Assembly (NCBI GenBank): GCA_937907025.1
Contig: CALESJ010000028.1
Coordinates: 1 to 6,953, forward strand
Direction of reading: 5' to 3'
Source of the DNA: an uncultured Faecalibacterium sp.
Lineage (GTDB): Bacteria > Bacillota > Clostridia > Oscillospirales > Ruminococcaceae
Length of the DNA stretch: 6,953 nt
In this document: piece by piece, positions 1 through 5,767 of the stretch
Numbering within the stretch: position 1 is the first letter of the stretch
How the letters are laid out: each line of letters opens with the position of its first letter
Notes under the pieces: generated by a model
The model's database searches: none
What the model saw: the letters and a program-made list of their open reading frames with translations, nothing else
What the model was told of the DNA's origin: nothing
Position numbers and translations under genes: made by a program

Positions 1-22
1 TATGATGCGTGTGGTGATTACA

Positions 23-232
23 ATGGCTGAGTTTTGCCTGGATTGTTTTAACAGAATGAACGGCACCCACTACAAAGAAAAACAAGTCTGGCTGGAAGAA
101 TACCTTTGTGAAGGTTGCGCCGAATGGAAACCCTGCGTAATGCAGCTATACCCCAAACCGATCATTTGGAGAATCGTAGATTTTGCAAGAAACAACACAA
201 AAAGAGACGGAAAGCGAGGAAAAACAAAATGA
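23..232 (+). CDS. Small four-cysteine (putative zinc-binding) protein
   Basis: This is a 69-residue protein whose function I do not recognise. The start at 23 is preferred over the in-frame ATGs at 2 and 5 because GGTGAT (13-18), which matches the end of the classical ribosome binding site, lies four bases upstream. Upstream sequence is cut off by the window. Residues C5-x2-C8 and C29-x2-C32, with a further C38, form two CxxC knuckles typical of a small zinc-binding fold. The C-terminal third is basic (many K and R after residue 56), which would fit nucleic-acid contact. Its TGA overlaps the ATG of parA in an ATGA arrangement, so the two are probably translationally coupled and belong to one operon. 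Zinc binding and any regulatory role are inference; the reading frame and coupling are directly visible. Confidence 0.7.
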   Translation: MAEFCLDCFNRMNGTHYKEKQVWLEEYLCEGCAEWKPCVMQLYPKPIIWRIVDFARNNTKRDGKRGKTK

Positions 233-981
233 ACATTATTGCTGTAGCAAACCAAAAGGGTGGTGTGGGTAAGACCACCACCGTCGTGAACCTTGGCGCG
301 GCCCTGGCGCGCAAAGGTAAATCTGTTCTCTGTATTGACTTTGACCCCCAGGCCAATCTCACGAGCTATGTGGCCTGTGAGCCGGGCGAAGAAACGGTAG
401 CCACCGTCATGAGGGCAGCGGCGCTGTTCCAGCCCGCAGACATTGGCGCGGCGGTCTGCCACTCCGATAAATTCGGCTTTGATTTTCTCCCGGCAGACCT
501 GCGGCTCAGCGAGGCGGACATCTACCTTGCCACGGCCATGAGCCGGGAAACGGTGCTGCGCCGTGTGCTGGAACCGCTGCGCCAGGCGTATGACTATATC
601 CTGATCGACTGCAACCCCAGCCTGGGGCTGCTGCTGACCAATGTGCTGGTAGCCAGCGATAAGGTCATCATCCCGGTGCAGACGCAGTTCTTCGCCACAC
701 AGGGCTTGTCTGCGCTGGAAAGCGTCATCCGCAATGTGCGCATGACGCTGAATCCGGGATTGGAGATCGCCGGGGTGCTCTTTACGTTCCGGGACCGTAC
801 TTCGGTATCGGAGGCCGTGACGGAAAGCCTTCGGGAACAGTACGCGGGCGCGGTATTCCAGACGGAAATTTCCCGCCGCCAGGAGGCGATCAACTCGACG
901 ATGATGGGAAAGCCCGCCACGGGAGACGTTGGCCGGGAATACGCGGCGCTGGCGGACGAACTGACGGCAATGGAGGGGTAA
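229..981 (+). CDS. parA: ParA/Soj-family partition ATPase
   Basis: A 250-residue ParA ATPase, which with ParB and a centromere-like site moves or positions replicated DNA on the nucleoid. The deviant Walker A motif KGGVGKTT lies at residues 10-17, the Walker A' aspartates are in CIDFDPQAN (D37, D39), and Walker B is YILID (123-127) followed by CNPSLG. The length is typical of Soj-like ParA without an extra N-terminal DNA-binding domain. The frame stays open upstream to 115, but I start at 229 because the family sequence begins at MNIIAVANQKGG and GAGG (216-219) is correctly spaced. The start overlaps the upstream stop and parB follows after three bases, so this is a parAB operon. ParA in such a setting suggests a plasmid or an integrative element with an extrachromosomal stage; chromosomal soj is less likely given the neighbours. 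Confidence 0.96.
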   Translation: MNIIAVANQKGGVGKTTTVVNLGAALARKGKSVLCIDFDPQANLTSYVACEPGEETVATVMRAAALFQPADIGAAVCHSDKFGFDFLPADLRLSEADIYLATAMSRETVLRRVLEPLRQAYDYILIDCNPSLGLLLTNVLVASDKVIIPVQTQFFATQGLSALESVIRNVRMTLNPGLEIAGVLFTFRDRTSVSEAVTESLREQYAGAVFQTEISRRQEAINSTMMGKPATGDVGREYAALADELTAMEG

Positions 982-984
982 GGA

Positions 985-1959
985 ATGGCAAAAAATTTTG
1001 ATTTCAAAGGCCGTTTGAACGGCGGGGGAATGCAGCGCAGCGAACAGGCTGCCGCTGTGGTCAATACACTGGCGGGGCGCGAAGGCCGCGCTTCGGGGTG
1101 GGCAGCCCGGTTCCAGGTGGTGGATATTCCCCTTTCCAAGCTGCACGAATACCCGGAGCAATCGGTTTTCAGCATGAACGAGGATGAGCTGGAGCAGCTG
1201 ACGGAGAACGTCCGGGCGTCCGGCATCCTCCAGCCGCTCATTGTGCGGGTCCACCCGAAGATCCCCGGCGACTTCCAGATCATTGCCGGACATCGCCGCA
1301 GAGAAGCCGCGCGCCGGGCCGGGATGGAAACCGTACCCTGCCAGGTGTACATGGGAATGACCGACGCCGAAGCCAAAACCGTCTTTTATGCCACCAACAT
1401 GGGACAGCGCAGCGAACTGCTGCCCAGCGAACGGGCGGCTGGTTACAAGGCGCTGGCCGGGGCGCTGCGCCTGGAAGGCAGCGGGGCGGTGGATGCGGTC
1501 GCGCAGGCCGGTTCAGAGGGCAGGCGCACGGTATATCGGTATATGCGGCTTGCCGATCTGGAAAAACAATTACTGAAGAAAGTAGACCAGAAAAAAATAT
1601 CAGTTCGCGCCGGAGCTGAATTGGCGGCGCTCTCTATGCTTGCACAGACAAATCTATTAGCGGTGCTGAGCGCACATAATCAGGAAGGTGTTACCGAAAA
1701 GCAAGCCCAGGAAATTGTCGCTTTGCCCCGCCACGACGAAGAAACCATCGAACGCTGCCTGTTCCCGGTACGGGAAAAAAGGACACCGCCCAGGAGCAGC
1801 CGTCCGGGCAAGCTGAAGCTGGAACCGAAACGATTCGGCGCTTACTTTGAAGGGATGCAAACAGACGCGGAAAAACTGGACTATATCGAAGAAGCTCTGA
1901 TGTTCTACCAGGAACACCAGAACCAGGAGGGGCAGCATGATCCAATGCAGAATTATTGA
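985..1959 (+). CDS. parB: ParB/Spo0J-family partition protein
   Basis: A 324-residue ParB-type protein, the DNA-binding partner that loads at parS-like sites and stimulates ParA. The N-terminal ParB/sulfiredoxin-like domain runs from about residue 45 to 125, with VDIPLSKL at its start and the nucleotide-binding box IIAGHRRREAARRAG at 99-113 (GHRR in place of the more common GERR). The following segment LLPSERAAGYKAL (145-157) and a helix-turn-helix around 178-192 (EGRRTVYRYMRLADL) complete the DNA-binding core. The C-terminal region from about 255 is basic and proline-rich, then acidic and helical. GGAGG at 972-976 is well spaced for the start. The segment around 1560-1690 is visibly AT-richer than the rest of the gene. 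Its last 23 bases overlap the next gene. No consensus Spo0J-type parS (TGTTTCACGTGAAACA) was seen, so its site is unknown. Confidence 0.93.
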   Translation: MAKNFDFKGRLNGGGMQRSEQAAAVVNTLAGREGRASGWAARFQVVDIPLSKLHEYPEQSVFSMNEDELEQLTENVRASGILQPLIVRVHPKIPGDFQIIAGHRRREAARRAGMETVPCQVYMGMTDAEAKTVFYATNMGQRSELLPSERAAGYKALAGALRLEGSGAVDAVAQAGSEGRRTVYRYMRLADLEKQLLKKVDQKKISVRAGAELAALSMLAQTNLLAVLSAHNQEGVTEKQAQEIVALPRHDEETIERCLFPVREKRTPPRSSRPGKLKLEPKRFGAYFEGMQTDAEKLDYIEEALMFYQEHQNQEGQHDPMQNY

Positions 1960-2215
1960 TTTTTCCCCGGCCAGTACGCAGCGCAACACCAATTATGTCG
2001 CCAGATTTTCTCTTGTACTGGAGGCCGATGGCGTCGAGATCGTGGAGATCCGCCACTGTACCCTGCGGTACGGGCAACGCACCGAAAGCTATTTCATCGG
2101 CTGGCCCGCTTACAAGAGGGGGCCGCAATTCGATGAAGTGGCGCGGGTGCTGTCCCCGGAAATAAAAGCCGAGATCGTAGCGGAAGCAGTCCGCCTTTTG
2201 GGACACCCCATGTGA
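1937..2215 (+). CDS. Small protein with SpoVG-like pattern
   Basis: A 92-residue protein starting 23 bases inside the end of parB, with a strong GGAGGGG at 1926-1932 deciding the start. The order of elements resembles SpoVG, a small DNA/RNA-binding regulator: a strand pair ending in VARFSLVLEADGVEIVEIRH (21-40), then an aromatic-glycine-proline strand YFIGWPAYKRG (52-62), then FDEVARVLSPEIKAEIVAEAV (65-85), comparable to the FVAMPS...FRDIAHPI...IQDAV layout of SpoVG. That comparison is from memory and by eye, so I treat it as a possible remote relation and not an identification. Position as the third gene of the partition operon suggests an accessory role in maintenance or in regulating the operon, which is inference. 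No membrane segment or signal peptide is present. Confidence 0.75.
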   Translation: MIQCRIIDFSPASTQRNTNYVARFSLVLEADGVEIVEIRHCTLRYGQRTESYFIGWPAYKRGPQFDEVARVLSPEIKAEIVAEAVRLLGHPM

Positions 2216-2221
2216 TACAAT
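2213..2221 (+). promoter_or_regulatory. Possible extended -10 promoter for the sortase operon
   Basis: TGATACAAT reads as an extended -10 element (TGn followed by TACAAT, one change from TATAAT). It overlaps the stop codon of the preceding gene and would start transcription about seven bases downstream, just before the GGGAGGT ribosome binding site at 2231-2237. No convincing -35 box is present at 16-18 bases spacing, which is tolerated for extended -10 promoters. The alternative is plain readthrough from the partition operon, as the gap is only 26 bases. Confidence 0.3.
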
Positions 2222-2241
2222 AAAGATACCGGGAGGTCAAC

Positions 2242-3030
2242 ATGCAAACCAAGGCATACATGAGCGCCCTGGCGGGGGCTATCTTCCTGGCCGGTTCGCG
2301 CGCCCACTGGCGGATACCCGCGATCCTGTCCGGCACTCTGATGATGGTACTGGCACTGTCGGCTTGTACACGCAGCTCCGCGGCCCCCAGTGAGCCGGTC
2401 GCCGGGCCGCCGCCCGCACAGGGCGAGATCGCAACGGCGGAATCCGCACTCCATACCTTCAGCAATCCCGATACGGTGGCCTGGCTCACGGTGCCCGGCA
2501 CCAACATCGACGGGCCGGTGCAGCAGGGGCCGGATAACGACTACTATCTGCGCCGGGACAGCGACGGCAACGAAGATTACCGTGGCTGTTACTTTGCCGA
2601 CGCCGATGCCATCGTTTCTTTGGCAAATTTAAGCCGCAATTTGGTCATCTACGGCCATACCTTTACTGATGGCTGGGACGGCGGCTTCGCGCAGCTCGAC
2701 AGGTATCTTGACGCTGACTGGGCGCTGGAGCATACCGACATCCAGGTGGAGATCGGCGGCACGGTGCTGACTTACGAAGTGTGCAGCGTGGGCTATTGCG
2801 ATACAGAAGAAACCAGTCTGCCTATTTACTGCAATCTAGATGACGAAGCATATCGCTATTTAATAGAGGACGCCAACAATCGAAACGAGGTGCCTGGGCT
2901 GCAGAAACTCAGCGCCACCGACAGCATTTTGACACTGGCCACCTGTACGGAAGAGGAAAACATCCGACTGGTGGTTGTCGCAAAACGAAATTATGATAAA
3001 ATAGGAATCAGCAAGGAGGACGTATCATGA
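2242..3030 (+). CDS. srtB: Class B sortase with lipoprotein-type signal
   Basis: A 262-residue sortase, an extracytoplasmic cysteine transpeptidase that cleaves a sorting signal and joins the protein to peptidoglycan or to another subunit. The catalytic residues are visible: H139 in NLVIYGHTF, C235 in LTLATCTEEEN, and the probable arginine R242 in IRLVVVAKR. The start of the fold, VAWLTVPGTNIDGPVQQGPDNDYYL (split here as residues 79-95 and 96-103), is typical of class B. The N-terminus has basic residues R20, H22 and R24, a hydrophobic stretch 27-41 and a lipobox LSAC with C42, so it may be lipid-anchored; most sortases have an uncleaved transmembrane anchor. A Pro/Ala-rich linker (48-60) follows. 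GGGAGGT at 2231-2237 sets the start. Its stop overlaps the next lipoprotein gene. In Clostridia such sortases are often carried on conjugative elements, which fits the partition genes upstream. Confidence 0.93.
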   Translation: MQTKAYMSALAGAIFLAGSRAHWRIPAILSGTLMMVLALSACTRSSAAPSEPVAGPPPAQGEIATAESALHTFSNPDTVAWLTVPGTNIDGPVQQGPDNDYYLRRDSDGNEDYRGCYFADADAIVSLANLSRNLVIYGHTFTDGWDGGFAQLDRYLDADWALEHTDIQVEIGGTVLTYEVCSVGYCDTEETSLPIYCNLDDEAYRYLIEDANNRNEVPGLQKLSATDSILTLATCTEEENIRLVVVAKRNYDKIGISKEDVS

Positions 3031-4292
3031 AAAACCGTTTGAAATTATTCTGTACTGTACTGGCCGCCGCCTTTATGCTGACCGCTTGCGGCGGGCCGAA
3101 GCTGATTGGTGTCGAGCTGCCGGAAACGCCGCTGGTGCTGGCCACCGGCGAAACGGCTACGGCAGAAACCTCGTATACTTACGATGGGGAAACGCCGGAG
3201 AACGCCCAGCCGGAAGTGGTCTATATCAGCGGCGATGAAAATATCGCCACGGTGGACGAGAACGGTGTTATCACTGGCGTGGCCGAAGGCGAAACCACCA
3301 TTACTGCCACCGTGGGCGAACTGAGCGCCAGCCGCACGGTGTCGGTCATCATCCCCGTCGAATCGCTGACCGCCGAGGACGCTTCCCTGCACCTGGCAGA
3401 TGGCGCGGCTGCCCTGGCATATACGGTGACGCCGGAGCATTTCACCGGCGAGCTGACCTTTGCCAGCACCGATGAAACCATCGTTACTGTGGACGCTGAC
3501 GGCCTGCTCACGCCTATGGCCGTAGGCGATACCACCGTTACCGTGACCGCCCCCAACGGGCTGACGGCCACCGCCCAGATTCGTGTCTGGAGCGGTCCGA
3601 AGGAGCTGACCCTGACCGCCGCAAAAACCGAAGTAACAAAAGGCAACGGAACGCAGATCAGCGTCACCGATGAGCAAGGAAACGATGTGGAAGCCGAAAG
3701 CCTGACCTGGGCTTCCAGCGATGAAACTGTCGCTCAGGTGTCGGGCGGCTGGGTAGACGTGACCGGCACCGGCGCGGTAACGATCACGGCCAGCACTGAA
3801 TATGGCGTTTCTGCCTCGGTGGAACTCACCGGCGAAGCCCCCGTTGCGCCTGTCGCTCCTGCTGCCGGTACGGGCAGCAGCGCCGGTACAGGTGGTCAGA
3901 CTTACGGCGGTGGCACGGCTCCAGCAGCAAGTTCCGATGGTACATTGCATACAAACTGGACATTATACGCAGATGGAACAGCCCTTGACCTTATGAACGG
4001 AATTCGTTCCTCTGTAGGGGCATCACCATTGGTCTGGGATGATGGTTTACAGGCAATTGCCTGGGAACGCTGCAAGCAACTACTGGCTGATTTCAGCCAC
4101 AACGGAGCGCAAACTCCAGAAAATATTGCTATGGGCATCGGCGGTTTGGGCGATGCCGCATCCGTAGTTGCCGCTTGGGAGGCCAGTCCTGGACACTATG
4201 CGGCTATGGTAAATGCCAGCTTTTCACGTTGTGCTATTGTGCATATCTATGATGGAGACGGCTGCAATTTCTGGTGCGCCACGTTTGGTTGA
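3027..4292 (+). CDS. Lipoprotein with three BIG2-like repeats and a C-terminal CAP domain
   Basis: A 421-residue predicted surface lipoprotein. The signal peptide ends in the lipobox LTAC with C21. Three Ig-like BIG2-type repeats follow, at about residues 26-109, 110-188 and 190-268, recognisable by IATVDENGVITGVAEGETTITAT, IVTVDADGLLTPMAVGDTTVTVT and a weaker third copy (VAQVSGGWVDVTGTGAVTITAS). A Pro/Ala/Gly-rich linker spans 269-305. The C-terminal CAP (SCP/PR-1-like) domain covers about 315-421, with NGIRSSVGASPLVWDDGL, FSHNG, PENIAMG and WEASPGHYAAMV; H358, E365, E385 and H390 match the conserved His/Glu set. The start at 3027 overlaps the sortase stop (ATGA) and has AGGAGG at 3014-3019. 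BIG2 repeats are usually display or adhesive modules; bacterial CAP function is poorly defined. No C-terminal sorting signal exists, so it is probably not the sortase substrate. Base composition changes sharply at the linker/CAP boundary. Confidence 0.9.
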   Translation: MKNRLKLFCTVLAAAFMLTACGGPKLIGVELPETPLVLATGETATAETSYTYDGETPENAQPEVVYISGDENIATVDENGVITGVAEGETTITATVGELSASRTVSVIIPVESLTAEDASLHLADGAAALAYTVTPEHFTGELTFASTDETIVTVDADGLLTPMAVGDTTVTVTAPNGLTATAQIRVWSGPKELTLTAAKTEVTKGNGTQISVTDEQGNDVEAESLTWASSDETVAQVSGGWVDVTGTGAVTITASTEYGVSASVELTGEAPVAPVAPAAGTGSSAGTGGQTYGGGTAPAASSDGTLHTNWTLYADGTALDLMNGIRSSVGASPLVWDDGLQAIAWERCKQLLADFSHNGAQTPENIAMGIGGLGDAASVVAAWEASPGHYAAMVNASFSRCAIVHIYDGDGCNFWCATFG

Positions 4293-4310
4293 TAAGTAAA
4301 TATAACTACA

Positions 4311-4347
4311 AAGGGGTACGACAATATCGTACCTCTTTTTTCTTTCT
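4311..4347 (+). terminator. Stem-loop terminator 1, diverged member of the repeated leader hairpin
   Basis: The stem AGGGGTACGA pairs with TCGTACCTCT (one G-T pair in the middle) around a five-base loop CAATA, followed by TTTTTTCTTTCT. It lies 18 bases after the lipoprotein stop and ends about 20 bases before the TTG start of the repressor gene, whose ribosome binding site is at 4357-4361. It would terminate the sortase/lipoprotein transcript. The dyad could also be a DNA operator for the repressor encoded just downstream. Confidence 0.8.
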
Positions 4348-4367
4348 GTATTGGAAGGAGGATTGAA

Positions 4368-4703
4368 TTGGAGCAATTATCAAAGAGCGAAAAGCAAATT
4401 ATGGACACATTTTGGAATAGCCCTCAACCCTTACCAGCTAGTGACTTGCTTTCTGCATGTGTTGGACGAACCTGGAAAGCGCGATCTGTTTTTCCTCTGG
4501 TGAAGAAACTTATCGAAAAAGGCGTTTTAGCAGAGGTTGGATGCGTGCGGCGTGGAAAGACCTATGCTCGCACATTTCAGCCCGCATTTTCACGAGTTGA
4601 ATATTGGGCCGAGATTATAAAGCAAGAAGATATGGATGGCGATCAACTTTCGGAGTTGACAGATCTTCTTGCACAGCACAAGCGTTCATTGGATTTGGCA
4701 TGA
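4368..4703 (+). CDS. BlaI/MecI/CopY-family transcriptional repressor
   Basis: A 111-residue winged-helix regulator. The start is TTG at 4368, six bases after GGAGG (4357-4361); no ATG is available in frame until residue 12. The N-terminal pattern LSKSEKQIMDTFWNSPQPLPASDLL and the following W36-x-ARSVFPLVKKLIEKGVL, then RRGKTYARTF, match the layout of BlaI-type domains (LS..E..IM...W, then the recognition helix, then KG.L..). Family members dimerise through a C-terminal helix and repress beta-lactamase, copper or autolysis genes by binding palindromes. The C-terminal part here (73-111) is shorter than in BlaI (about 126 residues), and the canonical TVxTLLxRL recognition helix is changed to RSVFPLVKKL. 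No BlaR1-like sensor protease is next to it, so the inducing signal is unknown. It may autoregulate through the dyad at 4311-4337. It is followed after 33 bases, without a hairpin, by the zinc-ribbon gene. Confidence 0.85.
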   Translation: MEQLSKSEKQIMDTFWNSPQPLPASDLLSACVGRTWKARSVFPLVKKLIEKGVLAEVGCVRRGKTYARTFQPAFSRVEYWAEIIKQEDMDGDQLSELTDLLAQHKRSLDLA

Positions 4704-4736
4704 ATTTTCAAGATTGTGAGAAGGAGGTAACCAATA

Positions 4737-5027
4737 ATGGAATGTATACCGTTTGCCTGTCCATCATGTGGGGCACGAATGTACTTTGTGCAAGAAACAA
4801 AAGCCACAACATACGACATGTGGCTTTTCTCTGACGATGGAAGTTCGCTTTATAAAAAACTTCCACTTAGTGAGGCCCTGCTTCAGGAACCGCTTCTCAA
4901 AGCTGAAATCAAAACCAGTTCCTTTCTGCTGTGCCCTAATTGTGGAAGCAAGTACGCTTATGATGTTCGTCAGACAGGGCCTATGCGGGCCGTTACTGAA
5001 TGTGGTGAAAAGTTGGGCACCGATTAA
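4737..5027 (+). CDS. Small zinc-ribbon protein
   Basis: A 96-residue protein I do not recognise by name. Two knuckles, CPSCG at 8-12 and CPNCG at 66-70, form a probable zinc ribbon with a 54-residue insertion that contains aromatic and acidic residues (MWLFSDDGSSLYKKLPLSEALL). C3 and C89 are further cysteines. The start has an ideal AAGGAGGT at 4721-4728, eight bases from the ATG. It sits 33 bases behind the repressor gene without a terminator between them, so the two probably share a transcript, and it is followed by stem-loop 2. Zinc binding is inferred from the cysteine spacing; a role in nucleic-acid binding or as partner of the repressor cannot be read from the sequence. Confidence 0.75.
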   Translation: MECIPFACPSCGARMYFVQETKATTYDMWLFSDDGSSLYKKLPLSEALLQEPLLKAEIKTSSFLLCPNCGSKYAYDVRQTGPMRAVTECGEKLGTD

Positions 5028-5074
5028 GGATCCTATTTTGTAGGCAACTGAAACGTCATTCAGGTTATTCTTTA

Positions 5075-5110
5075 GGTGCGTCGAATCGTCGCACCTTTTC
5101 TTTTTTGGGA
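5075..5110 (+). terminator. Stem-loop terminator 2 of the repeated leader element
   Basis: GGTGCG pairs with CGCACC, then a T-T mismatch, then CG/CG closing an AAT loop, followed by TTTTCTTTTTT and GGGA. It terminates plus-strand transcripts from the zinc-ribbon gene before they run antisense into the minus-strand gene ahead. The GGGA that would begin a ribosome binding site in the other copies has no suitable gene start directly behind it here; the gene that fits is at 5768. Confidence 0.85.
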
Positions 5111-5760
5111 TGAAAATACACAAGGCAAAAAATTACAGCTTAGCATCCCATGGATCGTAATAATCATGCGCGTCCGCAATTTCTGCTGACCAACACGAGC
5201 TAATATTATTTCGCTCGCAAAAATCGGCAGCTTTTTCACCGCACAATTTCCGAGTTTTTTCGATATTCTTAGCATTTTTATTATCTCGAATGTGCGGATA
5301 CCAGCGCACAAAATAAAACTTTTCTTTGTCAGGAATATCGTTACGAACTTGCGCCACTTCATGTGGTTGTATTTTATGACCACTATATTTTTGAGGGACC
5401 TTGCTGGCAACGTGTTGAAGAAATTTGTATGAAGTAAATCTATCCCCCCGGTAACTGAGATGTAACACGCGACATAATGTTTCGAACACTTCATCGGATA
5501 TAGGAGAAAGCATATATCCCTTTTCCATGGTAAGAATGAAATTACACTTTCCATGTCCCACACATCCGAACATGAGTTCAAAAGGCTTTCTGTTAATGGC
5601 AAATACAACATCGAATTTTGCACCAGCAAACGCAAAACTAAACCGATCTATATCTACATCACTCGCCCGCATAGTTCGATATAAAGGTGCAATTTCTGGG
5701 AAGTAATAGCAGCCTTTATCTTTCAAAAAATACATATGAAACCAACCTTTCGTGAAGGGA
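5111..5760. other. Candidate 650-base insertion carrying a minus-strand gene
   Basis: This segment separates stem-loop 2 from the gene at 5768. It is bounded by GGGA at 5107-5110 and again at 5757-5760. If it is removed, 22 bases remain between the stem and the ATG at 5768, against 25 and 23 bases in the copies at 6191 and 6719, and the resulting order (T tract, GGGA, GACATGT, ATG) matches them. The segment holds a single gene on the opposite strand. No terminal inverted repeats or transposase are visible, and four-base repeats are weak evidence alone, so the mechanism is unknown. Confidence 0.45.
5133..5735 (-). CDS. Uncharacterised 200-residue protein
   Basis: A minus-strand gene opposite to all its neighbours. 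I start it at MYFLKDKG (ATG read from 5735) because AAAGG lies ten bases upstream, whereas the in-frame ATG at 5765 has no ribosome binding site and would overlap that of the divergent gene. Visible features are YYFPEIAPLYRTM (10-22), an alternating hydrophobic segment FSFAFAGAKFDVVFAI (32-47), PFELMFGCVGHGKCNFIL (51-68), and a polar C-terminal half with EKTRKLCGEKAADFCERNN (159-177) and a tryptophan/aspartate-rich end (SCWSAEIADAHDYYDPWD). No signal peptide or membrane helix is seen, so it is probably cytoplasmic. The layout reminds me of the uncharacterised family DUF6037, recalled from memory and not checked. I assign no function. Only 32 bases separate it from the divergent gene at 5768, so its promoter should lie within that gene. 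I see no good terminator after its stop. Confidence 0.8.
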   Translation of the reverse strand: MYFLKDKGCYYFPEIAPLYRTMRASDVDIDRFSFAFAGAKFDVVFAINRKPFELMFGCVGHGKCNFILTMEKGYMLSPISDEVFETLCRVLHLSYRGDRFTSYKFLQHVASKVPQKYSGHKIQPHEVAQVRNDIPDKEKFYFVRWYPHIRDNKNAKNIEKTRKLCGEKAADFCERNNISSCWSAEIADAHDYYDPWDAKL

Positions 5761-5767
5761 GACATGT

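Noticed and set aside
70..1376. Long minus-strand open frames (407 and 260 residues) opposite parA and parB
   Set aside because: They mirror GC-rich codon usage of clearly identified genes, have Arg/His-rich low-quality translations and no domain pattern.
3117..3131. LPETP in the lipoprotein, resembling a sortase motif
   Set aside because: It lies near the N-terminus inside a BIG2 repeat, has proline in place of glycine and no hydrophobic segment or charged tail behind it.
3045..3950. 301-residue minus-strand open frame opposite the BIG2/CAP lipoprotein
   Set aside because: It is a shadow of a repeat-containing gene with signal peptide and recognisable domains; its own translation shows no family pattern.
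4293..4367. Classical BlaI operator (TACA...TGTA) before the repressor gene
   Set aside because: The exact half-sites are absent; only the GGTACGA/TCGTACC dyad is present, so autoregulation remains a hypothesis.
4753..5043. 96-residue plus-strand frame overlapping the zinc-ribbon gene
   Set aside because: The alternative frame has no ribosome binding site, while the frame starting at 4737 has an ideal one and two CPxCG knuckles.
5110..5160. 16-codon frame starting at ATG directly after stem-loop 2
   Set aside because: The GGGA is too close to the ATG to serve as ribosome binding site and the peptide overlaps the end of the minus-strand gene; coincidence is likelier.
5072..5635. 187-residue minus-strand frame overlapping the 200-residue gene
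   Set aside because: It lacks a proper ribosome binding site and runs through stem-loop 2; the frame 5133-5735 has better start and composition.
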